From positions 248,001 to 312,000 of the forward strand of contig NZ_BLJU01000002.1 in the NCBI RefSeq assembly GCF_009932725.1: a stretch of DNA of 64,000 nucleotides. Direction: 5' to 3'. Each line of letters starts with the position of its first letter. Position 1 is the stretch's first letter. Both the position numbers and the translations under genes were made by a program. The DNA comes from Pseudomonas yangonensis (GTDB lineage Bacteria > Pseudomonadota > Gammaproteobacteria > Pseudomonadales > Pseudomonadaceae). Of this stretch, positions 38,093-46,369 are shown piece after piece. The notes beneath the pieces are model-generated. The model was not told the DNA's origin and made no database searches. It saw nothing but the letters and a program-made list of their open reading frames with translations.

Positions 38093-38170
38093 CTGCGCTT
38101 GAATCCTTCGGTGTGAGAGCCTGGATTCTACCGGTGGCTGGCTCTCTGCCTCTCGTTTCAAGCGTTGCGC
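37687..38170 (-). mobile_element. IS30-family fragment interrupted by the IS21 end
   Basis: The 5' part of an IS30-type element read on the minus strand. Its outer end is probably near 38150-38170 (CTCTCGTTTCAAGCGTTGCG). The transposase is cut at 37687 by the IS21 terminal repeat, so the IS21 copy probably inserted into this IS30 element before a later deletion fused it to hsdS. Confidence 0.65.
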
Positions 38171-38202
38171 TTATTCTATGAATTCAGGAGCGGTAAAAAC
38201 CA

Positions 38203-39123
38203 ATGGCCCACGAACATAACCATAACACCGAAGCCATAGGCGATAAGCGTTTAATCGCTGCCATTGGCGTTAATGCTGCGTTAACTCTGGCACAAGTTGT
38301 TGGAGGAATACTTTCTGGCAGCTTATCGCTTATAGCTGACGCGCTACATAATTTGAGCGATGCCGCATCACTGGTTATTGCGCTAATCGCGCGTAAGATC
38401 GGTCGCAGGCCGCCGGATGCTTTTAAAACCTTCGGCTACCGACGCAGTGAAACCATAGCGGCCTTAATCAACTTGGTCTCGTTGATTATCATCGGTCTCT
38501 ACCTTATTTACGAGGCTATAGGTCGGTTATATTCCCCTCAGCCTATTGAGGGTTGGACAGTGGTCGTGGTGGCGGGAATAGCCTTGATTGTAGATATCGC
38601 CACGGCCTTGCTCACCTACACAATGTCTAAGGACAGCATGAATATAAAGGCGGCATTCCTGCATAATGTATCGGATGCACTAGCCTCCGTCGGCGTTGTT
38701 GTCGCCGGGACATTGATTCTTTTGTACGGCTGGTACTGGACGGATACTGTAGTGACATTGATGATTGCTGGTTACGTGCTCTGGCAGGGCTTTAGCATGC
38801 TGCCTAAAACCATTCACTTGTTGATGGAGGGCGCACCAGAAGGAGTTTCCATCGCCGATATAATCAACGTCATGGAGCAAGTAGACGATGTTGAGAGTGT
38901 TCACCACGTACATGTTTGGGAAATCGCGGAACATACAATTGCATTGGAAGCCCACGTTGTCATAAAGAAGGCTAGTCTGCCTGATATCGAACGAGTGAAG
39001 ACCGATTTAAAACGAGTACTCCATGAGCAATTCAAAGTCAGCCACTCGACACTTGAAATGGAGCTAGACGGCAGTGTTTGTATCGACACCAGGCAGGCCG
39101 ACAATCATCGCAGCGAAGCATAA
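38203..39123 (+). CDS. Cation diffusion facilitator (CzcD/ZitB type) metal efflux protein
   Basis: A 306-residue CDF transporter with a histidine-rich N-terminus (MAHEHNHNTEA), six predicted transmembrane helices, and the two metal-site motifs HNLSDAAS (helix II) and HNVSDALAS (helix V) that form the HD-HD zinc/cadmium site. The C-terminal cytoplasmic domain carries VESVHHVHVWEIAEHTIALE. It exports Zn(II), and possibly Cd(II) or Co(II), in exchange for protons. AGGAG precedes the start. Its GC content is lower than the chromosomal genes. No regulator adjoins. Confidence 0.88.
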   Translation: MAHEHNHNTEAIGDKRLIAAIGVNAALTLAQVVGGILSGSLSLIADALHNLSDAASLVIALIARKIGRRPPDAFKTFGYRRSETIAALINLVSLIIIGLYLIYEAIGRLYSPQPIEGWTVVVVAGIALIVDIATALLTYTMSKDSMNIKAAFLHNVSDALASVGVVVAGTLILLYGWYWTDTVVTLMIAGYVLWQGFSMLPKTIHLLMEGAPEGVSIADIINVMEQVDDVESVHHVHVWEIAEHTIALEAHVVIKKASLPDIERVKTDLKRVLHEQFKVSHSTLEMELDGSVCIDTRQADNHRSEA

Positions 39124-39338
39124 GCCTGCTTTGCTTTTACCGCTGTCACCTGACAGTTAGCTCGATATCAACGGAGCGAATTCGCGTGCGTCACTCGTTG
39201 GCGCTATGCCCTTGACCTTAGAAATGCTAACGGCATGTGGCCAAAGTAGCTCGCCACGAGGAGATCAGGCTAGGTCGTGGCACCTTCAGCAGGCTGCCGC
39301 GACGAGTAAGCCCCGCCAGTCGCTACCGCCGCCGACGC

Positions 39339-39602
39339 TCAGAGCCAGCGGCGGACTCGTGCACGGTAGCGGGCGAATGATTCGCCGAACAGTGCTTCCA
39401 GCGCCCACTCTTCGGGTGTGATCTGGAAACGGTTCATGTACAGCACGAAAGCAACCACGCCAAGCAGGGTTAGAGGCGAAGCCAAGACCAGCGCCCAAGC
39501 CGCCAGGATAATGGCAAAGCCTAAGTACATGGGGTTGCGGCTGTACCGGTAGATGCCAGCCTCCACTAATGCCGAAGCCTGCTGCGGCTGCAATGGATTA
39601 AC
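39339..39602 (-). pseudogene. ICMT/PEMT-family methyltransferase, C-terminal fragment
   Basis: The frame reads VNPLQPQQASALVEAGIYRY and SRNPMYLGFAIILAAWALVL to the stop, the C-terminal half of a small isoprenylcysteine-methyltransferase-like membrane protein of the kind often found near metal-efflux genes. The 5' half is missing: the coding similarity begins at 39602, exactly where the IS66 end starts (GTAAGCG at 39603). Not functional. Confidence 0.75.
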
Positions 39603-39644
39603 GTAAGCGCTCCATAAACCCCGTCCTGGCGGACGGGTTTGTTT

Positions 39645-40024
39645 TCAGGAAGCAGAGGCAGAAGCTGGCGAGCAGTTCCACGGCAGCAGCGCTTCGTAGT
39701 CTTCGACGCTCTGTGCCGCAGGCAGGCGTTCAAGGATGTGGCGCAGCCAGGCGTAGGGCTCCTGCCCGTTGGCTTTCGCGGTTTCGATCAGGCTGTAGAT
39801 CTGCGCGCTGGCCGTGGCACCCTTGGGCGTGTCGCTGAACAGCCAATTCTTGCGGCCGATGACGAACGGTCGGATGGCGTTCTCGGCGCGGTTGTTGTCG
39901 ATCGGTAGATGCCCACCTTCGATGTAGCGCACCAGCCTGCTCCAGTTGCTGGCCAGGTAGTTCACCGCCTTGCCCAGGGCCGTCTGCCCAGCGACCTGCG
40001 GCTGGGTTTTGTCCAGCCAGGCCT
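39645..40024 (-). pseudogene. IS66 transposase TnpC, C-terminal fragment
   Basis: A minus-strand frame with [20 protein letters not shown] and [20 protein letters not shown], then [20 protein letters not shown], the conserved end of IS66 TnpC including the last catalytic region (NRAENAIR). The coding sequence is cut at 40024, where the Tn3-type inverted repeat begins. The visible ATG upstream comes from the transposon end. Confidence 0.88.
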
Positions 40025-40062
40025 GGGGTTTGGGGAGCAATGGAACCAAAAACCAACGTAAG
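40025..40062 (+). repeat. Left 38-bp inverted repeat of the Tn3-family transposon
   Basis: Identical over 38 bases to the complement of 46240-46277. It begins directly inside the IS66 tnpC fragment. Confidence 0.95.
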
Positions 40063-40115
40063 CTCTGAATCCCACCGTAAAGGGGCTTTCCGATCTCCAG
40101 CTCACCCGCCAGGCA

Positions 40116-40514
40116 TTACTCTCTGATCAGTGCCTCGATGATCGGGCAGATCGTTCCGCCGTCTCCCGCATCACATTGCTGCACCAGTTCGCCTAACAGT
40201 TGCTGCATGACGACCAAGTCGGCCATCTTCTGCTCGATCAACGCGAGCTTGCGTGCAGCCCGTGCTCGCGTTTCGGCACAGGCGCACGACTCATCCAGCG
40301 TCAGCAGTCCACCGACTTCCGAGAGCGTGAAACCCAGCGCCTGAGCCCGCTTGATGAAACGCAGTCGCTTCACCATGTCCACCGGATAGCGCCGATGGCC
40401 ACCCAAGGGTTTGGCTGGTTCATCCAGCAGCCCGCGTCGCTGGTAGTAGCGGATCGTCTCGACGTTCACCCCGGCGGCGTCTGCCAGCTTGCCAATGGTC
40501 AGCTCTGTGGCCAT
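40116..40514 (-). CDS. merR: Mercury-type MerR regulator
   Basis: A 132-residue MerR-family protein with the N-terminal winged helix (LTIGKLADAAGVNVETIRYY, RRYPVDMVKRLRFIKRAQAL) and a dimerisation helix. Cysteines lie in ESCACAETRA and in CDAGDGGTIC; the last two are nine residues apart, as in the Hg(II)-binding MerR of Tn501 (C117 and C126). It represses and, with Hg(II), activates the divergent merTP promoter. The ATG at 40512-40514 is preferred over the adjoining GTG. Confidence 0.88.
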   Translation of the reverse strand: MATELTIGKLADAAGVNVETIRYYQRRGLLDEPAKPLGGHRRYPVDMVKRLRFIKRAQALGFTLSEVGGLLTLDESCACAETRARAARKLALIEQKMADLVVMQQLLGELVQQCDAGDGGTICPIIEALIRE

Positions 40515-40524
40515 CACTTTCTCC

Positions 40525-40556
40525 TTGATTCCGTACTTTGGTACGGAGTTTAGAAT
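40525..40556 (+). promoter_or_regulatory. mer operator/promoter
   Basis: -35 TTGATT (40525-40530) and -10 TTAGAA (40550-40555) are separated by 19 bases. The spacer carries the dyad CCGTAC-TTTG-GTACGG (40531-40546). The over-long spacer centred on a dyad is the hallmark of MerR-controlled promoters, which need MerR to untwist the DNA. Confidence 0.85.
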
Positions 40557-40582
40557 AGCACCTAGGCAATCAGGCTCAGGAG

Positions 40583-40939
40583 ATGGGAATGGGGATGCAA
40601 CTCACCGGGAAAGGCTCGCTGGTCGCGAGTTCGCTGACCGCCATCGGTGCGTCGGTGTGCTGTGTCGGGCCACTGGTGCTGTTGGCACTCGGTGTCGGCG
40701 GTACGTGGGTGGGCGCTCTGACCATGATGGAGCCACTACGCCCCCTCTTCATCGGGTTGACTCTACTGTTCCTGGGATTGGCATTCCGCAAGCTCTACCT
40801 GGTGCCACAGGTTTGTACGCCAGGTACACCCTGCGCCGATCCGCGCACGCTCGTGCGACAGCGACTCGTGTTCTGGATCGTCAGCGTGCTGCTGCTCGGC
40901 CTATTGGCCGTGCCGTGGCTCGCCCCGCTGTTCTACTGA
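40583..40939 (+). CDS. merT: Mercuric ion inner-membrane transporter MerT
   Basis: A 118-residue protein with three transmembrane segments. The vicinal cysteine pair in IGASVCCVGPLVLLALG is in helix I and a second pair, VCTPGTPC, is in the loop, both typical of MerT. It takes Hg(II) from MerP and carries it inward. Three in-frame ATGs (40583, 40589, 40595) follow AGGAG at 40578; 40589 has the best spacing. No mercuric reductase gene follows in this transposon. Confidence 0.88.
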   Translation: MGMGMQLTGKGSLVASSLTAIGASVCCVGPLVLLALGVGGTWVGALTMMEPLRPLFIGLTLLFLGLAFRKLYLVPQVCTPGTPCADPRTLVRQRLVFWIVSVLLLGLLAVPWLAPLFY

Positions 40940-40951
40940 AGGAGATTAACC

Positions 40952-41227
40952 ATGCGCAAACTGCTGATCGCCGTGCTTTTCGCCTTGCCCTTCGTGGCGC
41001 TGGCGGCTCCCCCGAAAACCGTCACGCTCGACGTGCAGAACATGACGTGCGGACTCTGTCCGATCACGGTCAAGAAGTCGCTGGAGAAGGTGTCCGGCGT
41101 GAGTGACGTCCAGGTCAATTTCGACCAGAAGACGGCGACCGTCACCTACGATCCCGATAAGGCCCAGCCCGAGGCACTGACTGAGGCGACCGCGAACGCG
41201 GGATACCCCTCCACAGTGCAGAAGTGA
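40952..41227 (+). CDS. merP: Periplasmic mercuric ion binding protein MerP
   Basis: A 91-residue protein with a signal peptide (MRKLLIAVLFALPFVALAAP, cleaved near ALA) and a heavy-metal-associated fold with NMTCGLCPITVKKSLEKVSG, whose CxxC pair binds Hg(II). It hands the ion to MerT. GGAG precedes the start; merT is 12 bases upstream. Confidence 0.92.
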   Translation: MRKLLIAVLFALPFVALAAPPKTVTLDVQNMTCGLCPITVKKSLEKVSGVSDVQVNFDQKTATVTYDPDKAQPEALTEATANAGYPSTVQK

Positions 41228-41234
41228 GGTCACG

Positions 41235-41447
41235 ATGAGCGCCATTGTCCTTGAGTCCGTGCTGACTTGCCCGCGCTGCGGCTTCGCCAAGCCGGAAACC
41301 ATGCCCACGGACGCCTGCCAGTTCTATTACGAGTGCAGCAACTGCAAGGCGCTGCTGCGCCCCAACCCAGGGGATTGCTGCGTTTTCTGTTCGTTCGGCT
41401 CGGTGAAGTGCCCGCCGATCCAGCAGCAGCTTGGGTGTTGCTCATAG
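41235..41447 (+). CDS. GDCCVFC-motif cysteine-rich protein
   Basis: A 70-residue protein with 12 cysteines: CPRCGF, CSNC, GDCCVFCSFGSVKCPP and a terminal GCC. It matches the small family usually annotated GDCCVFCSYG protein, found behind merR-merT-merP in transposons. The CxxC pairs suggest metal binding, perhaps cytoplasmic Hg(II) trapping, but no function has been shown to my knowledge. It lies 7 bases after merP and is therefore presumably under MerR control. Confidence 0.8.
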   Translation: MSAIVLESVLTCPRCGFAKPETMPTDACQFYYECSNCKALLRPNPGDCCVFCSFGSVKCPPIQQQLGCCS

Positions 41448-41459
41448 CGTTTAGGGGGA

Positions 41460-44453
41460 TCACAGGTCGTCGTCTGGATTACGCAGTGGCCGCAGCTCGC
41501 CGCGCGCAACTTCTTCCGGTACCGCAAAGGAATACCGCCCGAGCATGTTGATGTGCTCGTAGATCAGCGGCGATAGCCGGGCCAAATCCTCTTCCAGCAC
41601 TGGATAGCCGTGCTGCTTGAGCCGTTCCACGGCCGCCGTCATGTAGAGGGTGTTCCACAGCACGATGATGTTCACCACCAGGCCCAGAGCACCGAGCTGG
41701 TCTTCCTGGCCTTCGCGGTAGCGCTGGCGGAGCTCGCCGCGTTTGCCGTGGAACACGGCGCGGGCCAGGCTGTGCCGGCCTTCGCCTCGGTTCAACTGGG
41801 TCAGGGTGGCGCGGCGCTTGGACTCGTCGTCGATATAGGTCAACGTGTGCAGAGTCTTTTCGATCCGCCCGAATTCGGCCAGCGCCTGGGCCAGCCGGGT
41901 GGGTCTATCTCCCGTTTGCAGCGTGCGCATGATGCCAGTCGCCGGCACCCGGCCGAGTTTGAGCGAGCCGGCCAGGCGCAGCAGGTCGTCCCAGTGCTCG
42001 GCGATCAGGTCGAGTTTGACCGACTGGCGGGCCAGCCCGTTGAGCTTGCCGTAGTCCGCGTCCGGGCGCGTGCGCCAGAAGCGGGTACCGCCGACATCGG
42101 CCAGCCGCGGACTGAAGTGGTAGCCAAGTAGGCGGAAGAGCCCGAACACCACATCGCTGTAGGCCCCGGTGTCGGTCATGATTTGCGTCGGCTGCAACTC
42201 GGTCTGCTGTTCCAGCACGACCGCCAGCAACACCAGGCTGTCGCGCAGCGTGCCGGGCACGGTGATGGCGTTGAGGCCGGAGAATTGGTCGGAAATCAGG
42301 TTGTACCAGGTGACACCCCGGCCGGTGCCGAAATACTTCGGATTGGGGCCGGCATGCACGGTGCGCACCGGTACGACGAAGCGCATGCCATCGGCGGAGG
42401 CGACCTCGCCGCCACCCCAGACTTGGGCCAGTTCCAGTTGGCTTTGCGCTCCGACCAGGATGGCGTTAGCCGCTGACAGGGTGTCGTCGCGGATATAATT
42501 CTGGCTGACCCAGGACAGCCGGTCACGGCGCAGCGCCGGGTTGTCGGTGCGGATCAAGGGCTCCAGGCCGGTGTTGCAGGCCCCGCCCAACAGCACCGCG
42601 CAGAGGCTGGTGACCAGGTTGTCGGCGCGTGCATTGCGTTCGGAGACATGGGTGAAGGCCTCGGAAAAGCCAGTGCGGGCGGCGATTTCCAAGAGGATTT
42701 CCGGCAGATCGACACGCGGCATCAGGTCAGACACGGCCGCCCGCAGTTGCAGCAACGAGCAGGGCTCGTCCAGCTTGTCCAGCGCCCCGAGCGACAGTTC
42801 GGTCTTGCCCTCGGTGTTCTCGCTCAGTTGAATCGCCGGGTTGTCGGGCAGGCGCGCGGCTACTGCCAGCCAGGTTGCATCCAGCTCGACGGACAAGGCG
42901 TCCAGGTTGGTTTTGGCGTCGATGGTCAGGCCCAGTGACCGGCAGATGATCGGTCGCGCCGCCAGCCATTCGGCACCGTCGAGCAGGCCAAGGCGCGGGT
43001 CGGCATAGCGCCAACTGGGCGAGACGAAGACATCGCGGCGGCGCAGGGCCGTGCGCAGCGCATCGAGCGTGCAGAACACATAGGCACCCATGTCGAGGGA
43101 GCCATCTTCGCGGGTGATGTGCTTCTGCCAAGCCTTGGCCACGATCTCCTGCGGCGCGTCATCCTCTGGCTTCCGGCGCGGCAGGTTCAGTTGCAGCCAC
43201 TCCAGACTAGCCGCCACGCCCTTGCCGGCCGGGCTGAAGCCGAAGCGGATGTGCTTGAGCAGGTCGGGCAGGAAGCGGCGCACGCTGCGGTAGCGCGCTT
43301 CCAATGCAAGAAAATAGACGTCATCTACCGGGCGGATCAGCGCGTTGACCTCTTCCAGGGCCTTTTCCAGGGTGGTCCTCGGCAGGTCGTTGAACAGCCG
43401 GGCGCGCACGTTGTCATCGCTGATCGAGCTGTCCAGCACGACCTTGCACGCGGCGGCGAGCGTCGCGGCCGACCGATCCAGGTCTTTCAGGCTGCGCATG
43501 CGGGCTTTCTTGTCGGCCTTCTCCGCGTTGCTGAACAGGTCGCGCAGCAAGGCCTCCAGGACTTCCAGTGCGTCGTCGTGCGCAGTCGCCTCCAGGCAGA
43601 GTGCGAAGGCCACCAGTGTCGCCATCCGCCGCGACGCCGGCAGCCGATTAATCGCGGTGACCTTGGCCGTGTTGGCGAAGCGGGCCAGGGCGGCGATACG
43701 GCTGGGAGGGATGTGCGCCGCCGCCGGCAAGGTGATGCCGATGCCGCGCACGTCATCGAGCCGGCGCAGTGCCCGAATCAACGCGGGGCCACTGACCATG
43801 ACCGGGCCGGAGCGCAATTGATCCAGCCGGGAGCTGCGGTTGCCTTCGGCCACCGTCAGCAAGTCTTGCAGTTGCAATCGCTGTTCCTCAGTCACGCTGC
43901 GGCCCAGCGTAAACCAGAGGCGTTCTTCGACCCGACTGCGCAACTGGGCGATAAAGCGCTCTAGTTGAGACACACCAGGCAGGAGGACTTTCTGTGTGAA
44001 CAGCCACGAGGTGGCTCGCTCAAACAGCACTCCCGGCCGGTCGGTGCCCGTCCAGCAGAGGGCATACAGCCAGCGGCTCAAGCGAAAGCCGATGCCCGGA
44101 TCGGTGAAATGACGATAGCCAAAGCGGTTCTGAATATCGGTGGCATGTATCCAGCGGCGATGATCGCTATAGCGCTGGAGGCAGTCGGGGTCTGGAATCG
44201 CCAGTTGTCGGCAAAGCACCTGCAGGACTTCCACCGGCACGGCGGCGGGCTTGTCCGGCAGAACGCCAACGAAGCGGACGGTGGTCAGCAGAACGGCATA
44301 ACCCAGACGGTTATGGTTACCCCGCAGCACCTGGATGGCTTCACGGTCTTCATCGCTCAGGTGGAAGTAACGTTCCAGCTCTTCACGGCTGGGCGAATCA
44401 ACATAGCGGCCAAAACCGTCGCGTTGCTCTTGAGTCAGAAAACCGACCGGCAT
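41460..44453 (-). CDS. tnpA: Tn3-family transposase
   Basis: A 997-residue DDE transposase with the usual Tn3 length. MPVGFLTQEQRDGFGRYVDS starts the N-terminal DNA-binding region. The catalytic core includes QIMTDTGAYSDVVFGLFRLL (first aspartate) and the C-terminal RYREGQEDQLGALGLVVNII with the catalytic glutamate region and IVLWNTLYM. Full length, no frameshift. It starts 3 bases beyond the toxin gene stop. Confidence 0.95.
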   Translation of the reverse strand: MPVGFLTQEQRDGFGRYVDSPSREELERYFHLSDEDREAIQVLRGNHNRLGYAVLLTTVRFVGVLPDKPAAVPVEVLQVLCRQLAIPDPDCLQRYSDHRRWIHATDIQNRFGYRHFTDPGIGFRLSRWLYALCWTGTDRPGVLFERATSWLFTQKVLLPGVSQLERFIAQLRSRVEERLWFTLGRSVTEEQRLQLQDLLTVAEGNRSSRLDQLRSGPVMVSGPALIRALRRLDDVRGIGITLPAAAHIPPSRIAALARFANTAKVTAINRLPASRRMATLVAFALCLEATAHDDALEVLEALLRDLFSNAEKADKKARMRSLKDLDRSAATLAAACKVVLDSSISDDNVRARLFNDLPRTTLEKALEEVNALIRPVDDVYFLALEARYRSVRRFLPDLLKHIRFGFSPAGKGVAASLEWLQLNLPRRKPEDDAPQEIVAKAWQKHITREDGSLDMGAYVFCTLDALRTALRRRDVFVSPSWRYADPRLGLLDGAEWLAARPIICRSLGLTIDAKTNLDALSVELDATWLAVAARLPDNPAIQLSENTEGKTELSLGALDKLDEPCSLLQLRAAVSDLMPRVDLPEILLEIAARTGFSEAFTHVSERNARADNLVTSLCAVLLGGACNTGLEPLIRTDNPALRRDRLSWVSQNYIRDDTLSAANAILVGAQSQLELAQVWGGGEVASADGMRFVVPVRTVHAGPNPKYFGTGRGVTWYNLISDQFSGLNAITVPGTLRDSLVLLAVVLEQQTELQPTQIMTDTGAYSDVVFGLFRLLGYHFSPRLADVGGTRFWRTRPDADYGKLNGLARQSVKLDLIAEHWDDLLRLAGSLKLGRVPATGIMRTLQTGDRPTRLAQALAEFGRIEKTLHTLTYIDDESKRRATLTQLNRGEGRHSLARAVFHGKRGELRQRYREGQEDQLGALGLVVNIIVLWNTLYMTAAVERLKQHGYPVLEEDLARLSPLIYEHINMLGRYSFAVPEEVARGELRPLRNPDDDL

Positions 44454-44456
44454 TGA

Positions 44457-44867
44457 TCACAGCACCTCGACGCAGAACACGGCGGGCGTGACGATCCGCG
44501 TGCGTTCGATGTGCCCGCGTTGCAGCAGGCCGGCGCGGCGATCACCGGTTACCAGGTAGTCCGCATCGCCCGCCAAGGCCATGGCCAGCAAAAACGAGTC
44601 ATCCGGATCATCGGCTTCGACCTCGATGGTCAGGCGCTCCAGTACCACAGCCCGTTGCAGGTTATTGATCATGGCGCCCACCTTGGCGGGCTGTAGGATG
44701 GCCTGAAGCTTGGGATAGCGGCTGGCTCGACGAATTTCATCGAGTTGCATCCGCGAGGTCACCACCTCGAAACGCGCCGCCCGCCAGGCACGGTAGATCG
44801 CATCGGGCGCGCCATGTGGCGAGATCAGGGCGCTGAACAGGATGTTGGTATCCAACACGACCCGCAT
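44457..44867 (-). CDS. PIN-domain toxin
   Basis: A 136-residue PIN protein. MRVVLDTNILFSALISP carries the first acidic residue of the nuclease site, LDEIRR the second, and ADDPDDSFLLAMALAG and ADYLVTGD the others. It would be an Mg-dependent ribonuclease neutralised by the upstream RHH protein. Its ATG overlaps the antitoxin stop (TGATG). Placement next to tnpA/tnpR is known for Tn3-family TA modules, where it is thought to stabilise the element. Confidence 0.88.
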   Translation of the reverse strand: MRVVLDTNILFSALISPHGAPDAIYRAWRAARFEVVTSRMQLDEIRRASRYPKLQAILQPAKVGAMINNLQRAVVLERLTIEVEADDPDDSFLLAMALAGDADYLVTGDRRAGLLQRGHIERTRIVTPAVFCVEVL

Positions 44868-45106
44868 CAGCGCTTACGTGCCCAGTCGAGCGCTTCGTCA
44901 ACCGCGTTGGTCAATTCTGCCTCACTCAGATGGGCGTTAGCGGCCTTGGCCTGCTCAGCGCTCAGCTCCAGGATGTGTGCCCGTACCGCTTCTTCGATGA
45001 AGCGCGACAGGTCGCCCTTACGGCCGCCGCCCTGGCTGGCCAGAAACATCCGAAGCGACTGGTCGGTGTCGGCCGAGACGGCGACATTCCAGCGAATGGT
45101 ATTCAT
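44867..45106 (-). CDS. RHH-type antitoxin
   Basis: A 79-residue protein, MNTIRWNVAVSADTDQSLRM with a short N-terminal beta-strand and helices of a ribbon-helix-helix fold, then an acidic, alanine-rich C-terminal arm (LSAEQAKAANAHLSEAELTN) that would wrap the PIN toxin. It probably also represses its own promoter in the tnpR-facing gap. Confidence 0.82.
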   Translation of the reverse strand: MNTIRWNVAVSADTDQSLRMFLASQGGGRKGDLSRFIEEAVRAHILELSAEQAKAANAHLSEAELTNAVDEALDWARKR

Positions 45107-45307
45107 AGCGTTCTCCGCTAATAGGTGTTTGTGTGTTTATACGCCAATCACAAAGGGCGATGCAATGGTTCGACAAAACGAAGGTTTTGCCGAACTCTAT
45201 CGAGGAATGGCTCGGTTCGTTAAGCTCCCCGCGCTACGGTTCAAATAACTGGTACGCTTAATCAAAGTTCAACTATTACTAACGTAGTCGAGTAAACAGT
45301 ACTTTTG
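45107..45307. promoter_or_regulatory. Probable res site and divergent promoters
   Basis: The 200-base gap between the divergent antitoxin and resolvase genes is AT-richer, with ACTATTACTAACGTAGTCGA near 45272-45291. In Tn3-type elements this position holds the resolution site with resolvase-binding subsites and the tnpR promoter. I cannot delimit the subsites. Confidence 0.5.
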
Positions 45308-46237
45308 ATGAAGATCGGTTATGCGCGAGTGAGCACTCGGGATCAGAAAGCCGACCTACAAGTCGATGCCCTGAAACAGGCCGGGTGCGAACGCATCTAC
45401 CAAGACATCGCCAGCGGCGCGAAAAGCGCCCGGCCGGAGTTGGACAAACTGCTGGCCAACGTGCGGCCGGGTGATGCCGTGGTGATCTGGAAGCTGGATC
45501 GCCTTGGGCGTTCCCTCAAGCACCTGGTCGAGTTGGTCGGCGAGCTGGCAGAGCGCAAGGTCGGCTTACAGAGCCTGAATGACCCCATCGACACCACCCA
45601 CGCCCAAGGCCGCCTGGTGTTCAACCTGTTCGCCTCGCTGGCGGAGTTCGAGCGCGAGCTGATCCGCGAGCGGACTCAGGCGGGTCTGTCGGCCGCACGG
45701 GCGCGTGGCCGGATCGGTGGCCGTCCCAAGGGCCTGCCAGCCAAGGCTGAGGCCACCGCCATGGCGGCCGAAACCCTCTACCGCGAAGGTCGCCTGAGCG
45801 TCAGCGCGATCGGCGAGAAGCTGCACATCTCCAAGAGCACGCTGTACAGCTACCTGCGCCACCGTGGTGTCGAGATCGGCGCGTACCAGAAGAGCGCCAG
45901 GTCACGCGACCAGCAGCCTTCGGCCGCGTCGCCGGCAGAGCCGCCCGCCGCCGAGCGGGTGGCCACCGTCACCCTGCGCCTCGCGGTGGTGAATAACAGC
46001 AAGTTCGTGCGCGGCCGGAAGCGGGCCACGGAGAACATTGAGCGCTACTGCCTGGAGCCCTATGGCATGAAGCGGCTGGATGCCGGCCACTATGAGTTGA
46101 CCATTCCGTATCGGAGCGACGATGAGCTGGACAAGAGCGTGCATGACCTGCTGACCGAGATCAGCCAGGAGGCCGACATGCGCAACTGTTTTGTCGAGAT
46201 GGGCGCCTGGGAAGAAGACACCGAAAAGCGTTGGTAG
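45308..46237 (+). CDS. tnpR: Serine resolvase TnpR with long C-terminal extension
   Basis: A 309-residue protein. The N-terminal catalytic domain (MKIGYARVSTRDQKADLQVD) has the nucleophile S9, the conserved IWKLDRLGRSLKHLVELV and the E-helix FERELIRERTQAGLSAARAR. The helix-turn-helix (SVSAIGEKLHISKSTLYSYL) ends near residue 185. A further 120 residues (TVTLRLAVVNNSKFVRGRKR and beyond) follow, absent from the usual 185-residue Tn3 resolvases. It resolves cointegrates at res. The stop is 2 bases before the right inverted repeat. Confidence 0.9.
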   Translation: MKIGYARVSTRDQKADLQVDALKQAGCERIYQDIASGAKSARPELDKLLANVRPGDAVVIWKLDRLGRSLKHLVELVGELAERKVGLQSLNDPIDTTHAQGRLVFNLFASLAEFERELIRERTQAGLSAARARGRIGGRPKGLPAKAEATAMAAETLYREGRLSVSAIGEKLHISKSTLYSYLRHRGVEIGAYQKSARSRDQQPSAASPAEPPAAERVATVTLRLAVVNNSKFVRGRKRATENIERYCLEPYGMKRLDAGHYELTIPYRSDDELDKSVHDLLTEISQEADMRNCFVEMGAWEEDTEKRW

Positions 46238-46239
46238 GG

Positions 46240-46277
46240 CTTACGTTGGTTTTTGGTTCCATTGCTCCCCAAACCCC
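46240..46277 (-). repeat. Right 38-bp inverted repeat of the Tn3-family transposon
   Basis: The exact complement of 40025-40062. It ends inside the IS66 tnpB fragment. Confidence 0.95.
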
Positions 46278-46369
46278 AATACCTCCACTACACGGGCCAA
46301 TGCGGTCTCGGTGCCGGCGCGCATGTCCATCGGCTCAGTGGCAAGCCAGATGCTATCGATGCGGATCAC
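46278..46369 (-). pseudogene. IS66 TnpB, N-terminal fragment
   Basis: A minus-strand frame opening with GTG: IRIDSIWLATEPMDMRAGTE and TALARVVEVLG, the well-conserved start of IS66 TnpB. It is cut at 46278 by the transposon repeat. Its start overlaps the tnpA stop (GTGA). Confidence 0.85.

Larger units (their letters stand above)
40025..46277. mobile_element. Tn3-family transposon carrying mer regulatory/transport genes and a toxin-antitoxin pair
   Basis: 6253 bp bounded by perfect 38-bp inverted repeats at 40025-40062 and 46240-46277, starting GGGGTTTGGGGAGC and ending CAACGTAAG, the GGGG...TAAG form of the Tn3 family. It carries merR, merT, merP, a GDCCVFC protein, tnpA, PIN toxin, RHH antitoxin and tnpR. 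The 5 bp flanking the ends (GGCCT and AATAC) do not match, so no target duplication remains; an adjacent deletion in the IS66 host is the likely cause. All transposition genes look intact. Confidence 0.93.
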
